Counted from the first letter of the stretch, positions 54,801-63,237 are shown. The stretch: DNA of 64,000 nucleotides from Candidatus Hydrogenedentes bacterium ADurb.Bin170 (GCA_002070275.1 MWCY01000008.1:1-64000), one strand, 5' to 3'. Translations and numbers: made by a program. The notes: generated by a model from the letters alone, not told the origin.

Positions 54801-55172
54801 GGCAATCGGCTCACCAACAGAAACATTGACAGGCAGAAGGTGCCATCCTTCATCAGTCCAAATGGTCGGCCAGCCATTTGCAGGAAGTGTCAGCACGGGC
54901 AATTTATTAAAGAAGATTTCCAGTTTTTCCCCATTTGCCTTCTGGTTGCGGTGCAGCACCTTCAGCCAGATATTGACTTTCATCTGCGGAGAACTCAGGT
55001 CTGACACACCATAAGGCAGGGCGAGCGTCTCCACCAAAAGAGACGGCAGCTCCTGCAGGGTAATCGGCGTTTGAACCGTCAGATCCATCAGGGTGCATGG
55101 ATCGGACTGCCCCAGTGCTCCTAACGGCAGAAACAGCATGCCGATCAGCAGTGCCACAGAAATTCGGTGCAT
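51867..55172 (-). CDS. large exported protein with Glu-Gly repeat linker, function unknown
   Basis: This 1101-aa protein has a signal peptide at about residues 1-22 and no C-terminal membrane helix. The N-terminal 220 residues look like a beta-sandwich. A run of 13 Glu and 12 Gly strictly alternating (226-250) then acts as a flexible acidic linker. The remainder contains Ig- or Fn3-like beta-rich sections, with cysteines spread through it. I recognise no catalytic motif. It is the first gene of a two-gene operon, 66 bases ahead of the 2207-aa protein, behind a strong-looking promoter. Its context suggests a secreted partner of that surface protein. Confidence 0.75.
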   Translation of the reverse strand: MHRISVALLIGMLFLPLGALGQSDPCTLMDLTVQTPITLQELPSLLVETLALPYGVSDLSSPQMKVNIWLKVLHRNQKANGEKLEIFFNKLPVLTLPANGWPTIWTDEGWHLLPVNVSVGEPIAGAIEIKSYTRTDVPDRKPTTILIGAVQLAGTELTGGPDQADTLKKAVYQSELTQSGLTIPGAYKITADGIAGEAQRYTARLGGIGAPRLSASVRFNAGVGAEGEGEGEGEGEGEGEGEGEGEGEGETGGPVNAFIQLRYGDEPLNGELQVTGFPSPYILGTNAFNVGGACVRVFDYIPDHMILMPFLPKVRVSVDPSFSSAFWMVDDFCLTYLSPALEMADPEWIGTLNLIPNGDFEAGSYPYVVESLSGSITCPTAHDIIKRVSDACHGNGAAVFRFRIADAQIASCDVERLAGKSTNATLVITGLNLSSITFVALVPETYAGRPFAEGNYIQLSPAGAPSFVGDMEEIRFPFHFGQPFNAASNGNVICTDGLASFEVAINGELKPGLLDACTTLIDTVPPALVIDTPGGVANACAGSPSICGVNRVFPDANWLMPAGWVPGQIDPDVTPKNAASFAVSDMHVYVNPGSRQDVPYSSADALSYDFLEMLVKARFVDVPPSQGGTSFPVTLSGFSAAAATPATPYVFPEGRPGTAQWNGTGVPATTVDSYTQTLVSPADMTVAWRVRMQRGSNADDWQTAFKLLASDRAGNQPDTASQNNIVVHWLYRTAARFSDKMQVRSDPPSAAWQLVGPKMPEAAPACRQLARFRIYRVEDNGTLTPLGQSEWLGDPLQGSTLLGGTAFQAILRNNIGVPLCLDIIGADESGNVQYVPANYSSAGLTVAHLSAAGIDYVLWVHGVENVAINTDIHVKLFTESGLKELNELELTGTLEKKNSFGYATRVPLPPFDRACEERINADVRFRVIVPTSGLSSVDPDNIRIFWKFYRDGALVASGLAQDNWAESARPFNLLVDLLRHDAVIVQNTEEMNTPPANLSNAWACMLPRDRFLARRPDACMYYNQLFTRLGDEGNPPLKENINADSNRRNEIFYTLTAQTVYKDASGYLFMDGTPARASFSIYASEAESMKLQDTPVREFSR
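54423..54497 (-). repeat. hexanucleotide repeat coding for alternating Glu-Gly
   Basis: Twelve and a half near-copies of a 6-base unit encode E-G steps. Codons vary between GAG/GAA and GGC/GGA/GGT. The DNA is therefore less regular than the protein, which points to selection on the protein. Confidence 0.9.
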
Positions 55173-55211
55173 AACTTTCTCCTCTTAGTGCTTTCCCGGA
55201 GTACTTTTCAC

Positions 55212-55258
55212 CGGTTTTTTCTCAAAACCGTACCGGCTGTGTGCTTTTCTCTGCACAC
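55212..55258 (-). other. two hairpins in the surface-protein operon leader
   Basis: CGGTTTT/AAAACCG (55212-55218/55224-55230) forms a 7-bp stem with a 5-base loop. GTGTGC/GCACAC (55239-55244/55253-55258) forms a 6-bp stem with an 8-base loop. Both lie between the predicted transcript start and the ATG. Confidence 0.55.
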
Positions 55259-55277
55259 TTGGAGTATTATTACATAA

Positions 55278-55306
55278 ACTATACCTTAGAAGTGATTTTC
55301 TGTCAA
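55278..55306 (-). promoter_or_regulatory. sigma70-type promoter of the surface-protein operon
   Basis: On the minus strand a perfect TTGACA (55301-55306) and TATAGT (55278-55283) are exactly 17 bases apart. The start would be near 55271, giving a leader of about 100 bases. Confidence 0.75.
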
Positions 55307-55360
55307 ATTTTTAAATGCATTTTCAGCAGTAAAACAGGCCGCTTTCCCCTGCATGGCAGT

Positions 55361-55395
55361 CCGGGTGCCGATCCCGTGTAAACTGGCACACCCGG
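55361..55395 (+). other. bulged hairpin upstream of the 49-codon gene
   Basis: CCGGGTGCC pairs with GGCACACCCGG, with a two-base bulge, around a 15-base loop. It lies about 130 bases upstream of the small gene. Confidence 0.45.
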
Positions 55396-55525
55396 AAAGT
55401 AACAGAATGCTTTTATGCAAGGGAAAAGAGGCTTGCCCTGTATACTTTTATCAGTATTCAGGCGTTTTTCTTCTGTGCGGTTCTCAATCGGTCAAAAAGC
55501 CATACATTTTGAAAAGGATACCCCC

Positions 55526-55675
55526 ATGAAACACCTGAGACTGGTCAGCCGCCCCCCCGCCACAGCACAAATGGACGCAGGGCAGCTCATCACCATGCTT
55601 GCCAAAATCCTGCAGGCCGTGGGCGCCATGATGGTCACCAAGGAAGAAAACACCCAGGGCCCCTACGACTGGTAA
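55526..55675 (+). CDS. 49-residue small protein, unknown
   Basis: An ATG with AAAGGAT nine bases upstream opens a 49-codon frame. The middle is amphipathic (AGQLITMLAKILQAVGAMM) and the tail ends in acidic and aromatic residues (EENTQGPYDW). No match is recognised. The good ribosome site and position just before the rpsB promoter make it plausible, but a chance frame is possible. Confidence 0.4.
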   Translation: MKHLRLVSRPPATAQMDAGQLITMLAKILQAVGAMMVTKEENTQGPYDW

Positions 55676-55739
55676 CGCCTTTTTCCGGCTTTTTTCTGCT
55701 CTATCTCGCCTCATTTTCGGGCGTAGTCTGCAAATAAAA

Positions 55740-55769
55740 TTGCAGTGCCGTCCCTGAAAATGCTATTAT
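55740..55769 (+). promoter_or_regulatory. promoter of the rpsB operon
   Basis: TTGCAG (55740-55745) and TATTAT (55764-55769) are 18 bases apart, with an extended TGC just before the -10. The leader to the rpsB ATG is about 120 bases. Confidence 0.6.
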
Positions 55770-55828
55770 CCTGCTACTTAATTTCACAGGGGCGCTATTT
55801 TTCCAACACACACTGGAAGAAAACTCAC

Positions 55829-55881
55829 TCGGGTGTCCGGTATGGATCCGGATGCACGTGGCGCTCCGAGGCACAACCCGA
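55829..55881 (+). other. structured rpsB leader
   Basis: TCGGGT (55829-55834) and ACCCGA (55876-55881) can pair as an outer 6-bp stem enclosing further GC-rich pairings, just before the rpsB ribosome site. It may let ribosomal protein S2 control its own operon, as happens in other bacteria. Confidence 0.35.
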
Positions 55882-55895
55882 CTGGAGATTTTTTT

Positions 55896-56735
55896 ATGGC
55901 ACTCGTAACAATGCGAGAACTGCTGGAAGCAGGGATTCATTTCGGACATCAGACCCGCCGCTGGAATCCCAAAATGAAACGTTACATCTACGGTGAACGT
56001 AACGGCATTTACATTATCGACCTGAAGCACACCCTGCGTCAGCTCTATCTGACCTACGCGCTGGTACGTGATATTGTTACCAAAGGCGGGCACGTGCTTT
56101 TTGTCGGCACCAAACGTCAGGCACAGGATGCCATCGCCCGCGAATCTGAACGCTGTGGCATGTACTTCGTCAACACCCGCTGGCTCGGCGGCACACTCAC
56201 GAACTACCAGACCGTGCGCCAGAGTATCGCCAGACTGAACGGCCTGCAGGAAATGGAGCGGGACGGCACGATTGACAAATTCAATAAAAAAGAAGCGGCT
56301 GCGATGCGCAAAGAGCGCATGAAACTCGAAAAGAACCTGCAGGGTATTCAGACCATGCCCGGTCTGCCCCAGGTTGTTTTCGTTATCGATGCCGACCGTG
56401 AAAGCATCGCTATTAAAGAAGCACGCCGCCTGGGTATCCCCTGCATTTCCATCATTGATACCAACTGCGATCCGGACGATGTCGATCTGCCTATCCCCGG
56501 AAATGATGATGCCATCCGCGCTATCGATCTCTATACGAAGTTGGTTGCCGATGCAGTAATTGAAGGCAAGATGCGCCGCGAAAAACTGGAAGAGGAAGAA
56601 GCAGCTGCAGCGCTTGCCAGCAACGAAGGCAGTGACCTGGCAGAGGAAGAAAGTCAGGAAAAGGATGCGGACGTGAGCCCTGACGATGCCTACGACGCCC
56701 AGTACGACATCGATGCGGAAGAGGAAGAGGCGTAA
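55896..56735 (+). CDS. rpsB: 30S ribosomal protein S2
   Basis: This 279-aa protein starts [20 protein letters not shown] and contains [14 protein letters not shown], both diagnostic of S2. The last 50 or so residues are an acidic extension rich in Glu and Asp, longer than in most bacteria. The ATG at 55896 has TGGAG upstream; the longer frame adds 21 residues without a ribosome site. It is the first gene of the rpsB-tsf-pyrH-frr operon. Confidence 0.96.
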   Translation: MALVTMRELLEAGIHFGHQTRRWNPKMKRYIYGERNGIYIIDLKHTLRQLYLTYALVRDIVTKGGHVLFVGTKRQAQDAIARESERCGMYFVNTRWLGGTLTNYQTVRQSIARLNGLQEMERDGTIDKFNKKEAAAMRKERMKLEKNLQGIQTMPGLPQVVFVIDADRESIAIKEARRLGIPCISIIDTNCDPDDVDLPIPGNDDAIRAIDLYTKLVADAVIEGKMRREKLEEEEAAAALASNEGSDLAEEESQEKDADVSPDDAYDAQYDIDAEEEEA

Positions 56736-56799
56736 TCACACCTCGGCTTTTGGTCACTGTCACTGATCCAACAAAAAAATATAAAGGAGATAAAATCCC

Positions 56800-57459
56800 A
56801 TGACAATCTCAGCAGCAACTGTGAAAGAACTCAGAGACGCAACCGGTGCCGGTATGATGGACTGCAAACGTGCGCTGGAAGAAAAGAACGGCAATTTTGA
56901 AGAAGCCATCAAATACCTGCGTGAGAAAGGAATGGCAAAGGCCGCCAAACGGGCAAGTAAAGTCGCCGCCGAAGGTGCCGTCGCTTCTTACATTCATATG
57001 GGCGGTAAAATCGGCGTGCTTGTTGAAGTCAACAGTGAAACCGATTTTGTGGCACGGGGCGATGCTTTTCAGGCTTTTGTCCGCGATATCTGCCTGCAGA
57101 TCTGCTCCGCTTCACCGACCTATATCAGCCCGGATGAAATTCCCGCCGCCGCCCTTGCCGCGGAAAAAGAGGTTTATGTGAATCAGGCGCTTGCTACCGG
57201 AAAACCGGAAGCCATGTGCGAAAAAATTGCCGAAGGCAAGGTGAAAAAGTGGTACAGTGAAGTGTGCCTTCTGGAACAGCCTTTCGTAAAAGATGACAAA
57301 AAGAGCATCAAAGATCTGATCGCCGATCTGACTTCCAAATGTGGAGAAAAAATCGTGATCCGTCGCTTCGTCCGCTTCCAACTGGGCGAAGGCATCGAAA
57401 AAGAAAAGGTTGACCTTGCTGCTGAAGTGGCTGCCGAACTTGCAAAAGTCGAAAAATAA
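56800..57459 (+). CDS. tsf: elongation factor Ts
   Basis: EF-Ts exchanges GDP for GTP on EF-Tu. The 219-aa protein has the N-terminal TVKELRDATGAGMMDCKRAL and the core VEVNSETDFVARGDAF. It is shorter than the 283-aa E. coli form, typical of the compact version. AAAGGAG precedes the ATG. Confidence 0.96.
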   Translation: MTISAATVKELRDATGAGMMDCKRALEEKNGNFEEAIKYLREKGMAKAAKRASKVAAEGAVASYIHMGGKIGVLVEVNSETDFVARGDAFQAFVRDICLQICSASPTYISPDEIPAAALAAEKEVYVNQALATGKPEAMCEKIAEGKVKKWYSEVCLLEQPFVKDDKKSIKDLIADLTSKCGEKIVIRRFVRFQLGEGIEKEKVDLAAEVAAELAKVEK

Positions 57460-57477
57460 CCACAGGGTTCTCCCTCA

Positions 57478-58200
57478 ATGGCATCACCGCTATTTAAACG
57501 AATCATGCTGAAGCTGAGCGGTCAGGCACTTGAAGGTCCTGACCGCAGCGGTGGCATTGATTTCTCCACGGTAGGCAGGTTCTGTGATGAGGTGGCGGAA
57601 ATTGCCCGTTTGGGTGTTGAGATCGGACTGGTCGTCGGCGGCGGTAATATTTTCCGGGGTGCTCAGACAGAGCGCTCAGGCCTCGACCGCCCCACAGGCG
57701 ACTATATGGGTATGCTCGCCACCGTCATCAACTCTCTTGCCCTGCAGGGGTCACTGGAAGAACGGGGCATTCTTACCCGTGTGATGAGTGCCATTGAAAT
57801 GCCGCCCATCGCCGAGCGGTATATTCGCCGCCGTGCGATCCGGCATCTTGAGAAAGGACGCGTGGTTATTTTCGCTGCCGGAACAGGCAACCCCTTTTTC
57901 ACCACGGACACAGCTGCCGCATTACGCGCCAACGAAATCGGTGCCGAAGTGCTGATGAAAGCGACCCGGGTCGACGGCATATATTCCACCGATCCCGAAA
58001 AAGATTCCGGCGCTGTAAAATATGATAGGCTGTCTTTTGACGATGTGCTGTCACAACAGTTAAAAGTCATGGATGCAACCGCAATTTCGTTGTGCCGGGA
58101 AAACAATCTTCCGGTGCTTGTCTTCAATCTTACGCAGTCAGGAAATCTTTTGAAAGCAGTGCTCGGCGACACCGTCGGCACGCTGGTGAAAGGAGAGTAA
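57478..58200 (+). CDS. pyrH: UMP kinase
   Basis: This enzyme phosphorylates UMP to UDP. The 240-aa amino-acid-kinase-fold protein has [19 protein letters not shown] and the [11 protein letters not shown] segment. It lies 18 bases after tsf and just upstream of frr, the classic order. Confidence 0.95.
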   Translation: MASPLFKRIMLKLSGQALEGPDRSGGIDFSTVGRFCDEVAEIARLGVEIGLVVGGGNIFRGAQTERSGLDRPTGDYMGMLATVINSLALQGSLEERGILTRVMSAIEMPPIAERYIRRRAIRHLEKGRVVIFAAGTGNPFFTTDTAAALRANEIGAEVLMKATRVDGIYSTDPEKDSGAVKYDRLSFDDVLSQQLKVMDATAISLCRENNLPVLVFNLTQSGNLLKAVLGDTVGTLVKGE

Positions 58201-58202
58201 CC

Positions 58203-58763
58203 ATGCCTCACACGCAAGCCATGAAAGATACGAAAGACCGGATGAAAAAAAGTGTTGAATCCTTCAGGCAGGAGCTGGGAAGTATTCGCACAGGCCGGGC
58301 AAATGCCGCCATTCTTGACAATCTCGATTTTGAAGTATACGGCTCCAAAATGAAACTCAATCAACTGGGTACGGTAACCGTGCCCGATGCGCACACCATT
58401 GCCGTTGATTTATGGGATAAAACCCAGATCCCGCTGATTGAAAAAACGCTGCGCGCCTCTGCGTTGAATATCAATCCCACCAACGACGGCCGTTTAATTC
58501 GCATACCCATTCCACCGCTTACCGAAGAGCGACGCCGGGATCTGGTGAAACTTGCCAGCCAGTATGCAGAAGAGGCAAAAGTTGCTGTCCGCAATATCCG
58601 GCGCCAGGCAAACGACATAATCAAGCAGTTCCAGAAAGACGGCGTTGTGCCTGAAGACAACGCCCATCGCCTTTCGGACGACGTTCAAAAATGGACAGAT
58701 GAGCATATCCGCGAAATTGATGATGTGCTGAAAGCCAAAGAAGCGGACATTATGGAAGTGTGA
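58203..58763 (+). CDS. frr: ribosome recycling factor
   Basis: RRF splits post-termination ribosomes together with EF-G. This 186-aa helical protein has the family patterns SIRTGRANAAILDNL, VPDAHTIAVDLWDK and IRIPIPPLTEERRRDLVK. It starts two bases after pyrH. A strong terminator follows. Confidence 0.96.
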   Translation: MPHTQAMKDTKDRMKKSVESFRQELGSIRTGRANAAILDNLDFEVYGSKMKLNQLGTVTVPDAHTIAVDLWDKTQIPLIEKTLRASALNINPTNDGRLIRIPIPPLTEERRRDLVKLASQYAEEAKVAVRNIRRQANDIIKQFQKDGVVPEDNAHRLSDDVQKWTDEHIREIDDVLKAKEADIMEV

Positions 58764-58806
58764 CATCGGCGGAGAGGCACCGCCGTGCATCAGCCTGTTT
58801 TTTGTA

Positions 58807-58839
58807 GCGGCAAGCCGTCCAGGGTTGTCGCTTTTTTTT
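58807..58839 (+). terminator. intrinsic terminator after frr
   Basis: GCGGCAA pairs with TTGTCGC (one G-T pair) around an 11-base loop, followed by eight T. A second small hairpin, GGCGG/CCGCC, lies upstream at 58768-58784. Confidence 0.8.
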
Positions 58840-58886
58840 ATCAGTGCAAGGGCATCATGCCATTGTGGCACCGGAAGTAAATCGAC

Positions 58887-59627
58887 ATGGATACGGCACA
58901 ACAGATCGCTGCGCTCCTGGATAAAGAAAAAATTCCCGGTCACGTTGCCATTATCATGGACGGCAACGGACGCTGGGCGGAAGGCAGGGGCAAGTCCCGC
59001 CTCGAAGGGCACGAAGCAGGGGCAAGAAACGTAAAGGTCATCACCGAAGCCTGTCAGGAACTCGGTGTGCGTGTCCTGACGCTTTATGCATTCAGCACAG
59101 AAAACTGGCGTCGCTCGAAGCAGGAGATCGATTCTCTGTTTCAGCTAATGGGTCGCTATCTGAAGCAGTATTCCGGGCAGCTTCACAAAACAAACGTCCG
59201 CCTGCTGCACATGGGCGAAAACGACGGACTGCCCGCTAAAACAGTGAACGATATTCAAAAAGGACTGGATCTCACCCGAAACAATTACGGCATGGATGTC
59301 TGTGTAGGATTTAATTACGGCGGACGACGCGAAATAGTGCGTGCTGCCCGGCGGCTTGCTGAAAAAGTGCGGCAAGGCGAACTTTCTCCGGAGGAAATCA
59401 CCGAAGACCTTTTTGCCGAGCATCTGTATCTGCCTATGCATAATGAAGTGGATCTGCTGATCCGCACAAGCGGAGAGTACCGCATCAGCAATTTCATGCT
59501 CTGGCAGATCTCCTATTCAGAAATTGTAGTTACGCCCACGTTCTGGCCCGATTTTTCAAAAGAGGAATTTTTTAAGGCCATACAGGAGTATCAGACACGA
59601 CTGCGCCGGTTCGGAGGAAGACCTTGA
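58887..59627 (+). CDS. uppS: isoprenyl transferase (undecaprenyl diphosphate synthase)
   Basis: UppS makes the C55 lipid carrier for peptidoglycan and surface polysaccharide. The 246-aa protein has IIMDGNGRWAEGRGKSR, YAFSTENWRRSK and the closing RTSGEYRISNFMLWQ. It sits after the frr terminator, perhaps starting a new transcript, and overlaps cdsA by four bases. Confidence 0.94.
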   Translation: MDTAQQIAALLDKEKIPGHVAIIMDGNGRWAEGRGKSRLEGHEAGARNVKVITEACQELGVRVLTLYAFSTENWRRSKQEIDSLFQLMGRYLKQYSGQLHKTNVRLLHMGENDGLPAKTVNDIQKGLDLTRNNYGMDVCVGFNYGGRREIVRAARRLAEKVRQGELSPEEITEDLFAEHLYLPMHNEVDLLIRTSGEYRISNFMLWQISYSEIVVTPTFWPDFSKEEFFKAIQEYQTRLRRFGGRP

Positions 59628-60469
59628 GCATTGTCCCTAAAAACAATCTGGCTTTACGCCTCTTTACAGCATTGCCGCTGATTCCCCTTCTGCTGGCGGT
59701 CATGCTGATTCCTGCTCTGAGCCCGGTCTTTGCGCTGATCGTTGTATTTCTCTCTTTCATGGGCGCCCGGGAACTGAAAGAACTCATTGCAGCACGGCAG
59801 CCTGAAATAACGCCGTTGCGCATATTGCTGCTGGCACCGCTTCTGCCGCTGATTCTTTTCGCTGAAAAAGCGCCGGGGCCGATCTTCTTTACTGCGCTCC
59901 ATGTACTTCTGTTCTTTCTGGTTGTCGAATATCTGCTGCAGAAAGAAGCACCCCTCGAGCGGCTTGCATATGCCATTGCGGGGCTTTTCTATATTGGAGG
60001 CCTCCCCTGTTTTTTTATCGAACTGCATCGCATTCCGCAAAGCGGACCGGGACTGATTACTTTCCTGCTCGTTGCGATCGGGCTCTCCGACACTTTTGCC
60101 TTTGCTTTCGGGAAAATGCTGGGAAAACACAAACTCTGCCCTGCCATAAGCCCCAACAAAACTGTTGAAGGCAGCATCGCAGGACTTGCGGGCGGCGCAC
60201 TTGTCGGACTTATGGCATATGCCATACAACAGATCTGGCATCTTGAAGGCCTGCCCGGCTGGTCGCCCCTGCTCTATCTTTCTGCCGGGATTTGTCTGTC
60301 CTCCGTCGGACAGATCGGTGATTTGGTGGAATCTGCCCTGAAACGGAGTGCCGGCGTAAAGGACTCGGGCCGGCTCTTTCCCGGACATGGCGGTGCTCTG
60401 GATCGCTGCGATGCGTTTCTTTTCGGTGGACCCGCCCTTTACTGCCTGCTGCTCATAGTGGGCAATTAA
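59624..60469 (+). CDS. cdsA: phosphatidate cytidylyltransferase
   Basis: CdsA makes CDP-diacylglycerol for phospholipids. The 281-aa membrane protein has several helices and the signature VKDSGRLFPGHGGALDRCD near the C-terminus. The TTG start overlaps the uppS stop (TTGA) and has GGAGG upstream. The usual next gene, dxr, is absent here; prfB follows instead. Confidence 0.92.
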   Translation: MSIVPKNNLALRLFTALPLIPLLLAVMLIPALSPVFALIVVFLSFMGARELKELIAARQPEITPLRILLLAPLLPLILFAEKAPGPIFFTALHVLLFFLVVEYLLQKEAPLERLAYAIAGLFYIGGLPCFFIELHRIPQSGPGLITFLLVAIGLSDTFAFAFGKMLGKHKLCPAISPNKTVEGSIAGLAGGALVGLMAYAIQQIWHLEGLPGWSPLLYLSAGICLSSVGQIGDLVESALKRSAGVKDSGRLFPGHGGALDRCDAFLFGGPALYCLLLIVGN

Positions 60470-60493
60470 CTGTTTTTTAAGGAATTTCCTTTT

Positions 60494-61615
60494 ATGTACG
60501 AAGCAGAACTTGAAATTATGACAGACCATGCCAAGCGCCTGTCGGAACTGACCCGCTGCCTCAATGCGGCAGATGTTCGCGCAGCCATTGCTGCGATTGA
60601 AGAGAAAATGGCAGCCCCGGACTTCTGGAATGATCAGGAAGAAGCGCAAAAGCAAGTCAAGCGTCTGAAGGCATTAAAAACCATTATCAATGCGCCCGAT
60701 GAACTGCAACGGGAAATTGAAGATGCGCAGGTGCTGATCAGTCTGGCGGAAGAAGAAGAAGATGCGTCCATGCGTCCTGAGATTCTCGGACAGATCGAAA
60801 CGCTGCAACAGAAACTGGATCGTCTGGAACTGAACAGTCTTTTCACGGATCCCCGCGATGATAATGCCGCTATCGTGAGTATACATCCCGGCGCCGGCGG
60901 CACAGAGTCCTGCGACTGGGCTGATATGCTCTATCGCATGATTACCCGTTTCTGCGAACAGCGCGATCTTGAAGTCGAGGTGCTCGACCACCAGCCCGGA
61001 GACGAGGCCGGACTGAAAAGTGCCACCATTAAAGTGACGGGGCCCTATGCGTACGGACTGCTCAAATCCGAGGAAGGAGTACATCGGCTGGTGCGCATCT
61101 CCCCCTTTGATGCCAATGCACGGCGGCACACTTCCTTTTCTGCCGTGGAAGTTCTGGCTGAGGTGGACGATACCATTGAAATAGAAATCCGGGAAGAAGA
61201 CATCAAGATGGATGTATACCGTTCTTCCGGCGCAGGCGGACAAAAAGTCAACAAGACCAGCAGCGCCGTCCGGCTGACCCATATTCCTTCAGGCATTATT
61301 GTTGCCTGCCAGATTGAACGCTCCCAGCACCGGAACCGTGCCACGGCTCTGGGCATGCTGAAAGCGAAACTGTATGATATGGAATTAAAAAAGCAGGAAG
61401 CGGAACTGAACGCCCAGAGAGAGACACAGCAGGATGTCGCCTGGGGAAGCCAGATTCGCAGTTATGTCCTGCATCCCTACCAGATGATTAAAGACCACCG
61501 AACGTCCATGGAAACAGGAAATACCACCCGTGTGCTGGACGGTGATCTTGACCCCTTTATTGCGGCTTATCTGAAATGGAATCTTGAGCGTAAAAGCAAA
61601 AACAAAACAGTGTAA
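60494..61615 (+). CDS. prfB: peptide chain release factor 2
   Basis: RF2 terminates translation at UGA and UAA. The 373-aa protein has the GGQ catalytic loop (SSGAGGQKVNKTSSAVRL) and the RF2-type SPF recognition element (RISPFDANARRHTSF). It reads in one frame from the ATG with no UGA near codon 25, so the programmed frameshift used by many bacteria is missing. AAGGAA precedes the ATG. Confidence 0.94.
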   Translation: MYEAELEIMTDHAKRLSELTRCLNAADVRAAIAAIEEKMAAPDFWNDQEEAQKQVKRLKALKTIINAPDELQREIEDAQVLISLAEEEEDASMRPEILGQIETLQQKLDRLELNSLFTDPRDDNAAIVSIHPGAGGTESCDWADMLYRMITRFCEQRDLEVEVLDHQPGDEAGLKSATIKVTGPYAYGLLKSEEGVHRLVRISPFDANARRHTSFSAVEVLAEVDDTIEIEIREEDIKMDVYRSSGAGGQKVNKTSSAVRLTHIPSGIIVACQIERSQHRNRATALGMLKAKLYDMELKKQEAELNAQRETQQDVAWGSQIRSYVLHPYQMIKDHRTSMETGNTTRVLDGDLDPFIAAYLKWNLERKSKNKTV

Positions 61616-61658
61616 GAGCGCAATCATTACCCATAGCCCCTGCAGCCAATCAACTCAA

Positions 61659-63209
61659 ATGGAACAGAACAAAATGACAGAACAAGATCTGCACACTGGT
61701 GACAATCCGGAATCTGCCGAAAAAGGAGGCGAACAGGAACTGCGGCGCCATCGTCTGGCAAAACTTGACCGTATCCGACAACGGGGCGATGAACCCTATA
61801 AATATGTTTTTGACCGAACGCATTCCATCGGTGACGCACGAAATCTGCTCGAATCAATGGAAAAAGAAGCGGATGAAAATGAACCGCCTGCTTTCCCTGC
61901 GCGGCTTGCCGGGCGTATTGTTGCGCGCCGGGTTCAGGGCAAGAGTACTTTTATGGACATCCGCGATGAAAGCGGACGGATTCAGGTTTTTCTCGGAGAA
62001 AAACAGGTAGGCGAAGTCGCATACGAAGAAACCAAGGATCTTGATATTGGTGACTTCATTGGCGTCTCCGGCTCTGTGAAGAAAACCCGCCGCGGTGAAA
62101 TCACACTCTTTGCCGAAGTCTATGAAATTCTGGCGAAATCACTGAGACCCTCCGCCGAAAAATATCACGGCCTTGCGGATGTGGAAATCCGCTACCGCCA
62201 TCGTTTTCTGGATCTCGTCGCCAACCCCGAAGTGATGACCGTTTTCCGCAAGCGTATTGAAATGATCGAAGTAATGCGATCCTGGCTGCGCAGCCACGGT
62301 TTTCTGGAAGTGGAAACGCCTATGCTCCATCCTATCCCCGGCGGAGCCACGGCACGGCCTTTTATTACGCATCACAATACATATGACTCCCAGTTTTATC
62401 TCCGGGTCGCTCCGGAACTCTATCTGAAGAAACTTCTCGTCGGCGGCTTTGAAAAGGTCTTCGAAATCAACCGCTGCTTCCGTAACGAAGGCGTGGACGG
62501 GCGACACAATCCTGAATTTACCACCATGGAAATGTACGAAGCTTATCAGGACTATATGGGACTCATGGACGAAACGGAAGACATGCTGACTCATATGATG
62601 GAAGCCATTGTGGGCAGCCGGAGCTTTGTCTATCAGGGGCAGGAAATCGAGATCGGACGTCCCTGGAAAAGACTTACGCTTTTTGATGCGATCCGTCAGT
62701 ATGCGGGCATTGATCTGGAAAGTACAAAAGACCGGGACACCGCCGCCAGGCTTGCAAAAAGCATTGGTGTCGAAATTACCCCGGATATGGGCTACGGTAA
62801 AATTGTAGATGAAGTGATGTCCGAAAAAGTTCAGCCCAATCTGGTACAACCTACTTTTCTCTACGATTATCCCTGGGAGCTCTCACCGCTTGCAAAAAGG
62901 AAACGGGGCAATCCTGAGCTGACAGAACGCTTCCAGCCTTTTATCGCCTGTCTGGAAGTGGGCAATGCCTTTTCCGAACTGAACGATCCTATTGATCAAC
63001 GGCAGCGCTTCGAGGCACAGGTTGCTCTGCGGGAAGCCGGAGACGATGAAGCGCAGTATCTGGATGAAGATTTTCTGACTGCACTGGAAGTGGGCATGCC
63101 CCCTGCCGCCGGACTGGGAATAGGGATAGACCGCATGGCGATGATCGTGACCAATTCGCCGTCCATACGCGATGTGATTCTTTTCCCTCAGCTTCGCCCG
63201 GGTGTATAA
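61659..63209 (+). CDS. lysS: lysyl-tRNA synthetase, class II
   Basis: This enzyme attaches lysine to tRNA-Lys. The roughly 516-aa protein has an OB-fold anticodon domain (FMDIRDESGRIQVFLG), motif 2 (INRCFRNEGVDGRHNPEFT) and motif 3 (GLGIGIDRMAMI). ATGs at 61659 and 61674 are both possible; a longer frame would overlap prfB by 32 bases and is unlikely. It follows prfB by about 40 bases. Confidence 0.94.
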   Translation: MEQNKMTEQDLHTGDNPESAEKGGEQELRRHRLAKLDRIRQRGDEPYKYVFDRTHSIGDARNLLESMEKEADENEPPAFPARLAGRIVARRVQGKSTFMDIRDESGRIQVFLGEKQVGEVAYEETKDLDIGDFIGVSGSVKKTRRGEITLFAEVYEILAKSLRPSAEKYHGLADVEIRYRHRFLDLVANPEVMTVFRKRIEMIEVMRSWLRSHGFLEVETPMLHPIPGGATARPFITHHNTYDSQFYLRVAPELYLKKLLVGGFEKVFEINRCFRNEGVDGRHNPEFTTMEMYEAYQDYMGLMDETEDMLTHMMEAIVGSRSFVYQGQEIEIGRPWKRLTLFDAIRQYAGIDLESTKDRDTAARLAKSIGVEITPDMGYGKIVDEVMSEKVQPNLVQPTFLYDYPWELSPLAKRKRGNPELTERFQPFIACLEVGNAFSELNDPIDQRQRFEAQVALREAGDDEAQYLDEDFLTALEVGMPPAAGLGIGIDRMAMIVTNSPSIRDVILFPQLRPGV

Positions 63210-63237
63210 CCCTTCAACAGACCGAGGAGTTTCCGCA

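Larger units (their letters stand above)
55173..55525. other. 353-base divergent region with promoter and hairpins
   Basis: This region holds the promoter of the surface-protein operon, two leader hairpins on that side, and a 9-bp bulged hairpin upstream of a 49-codon gene on the other. No larger gene is seen. Confidence 0.6.
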
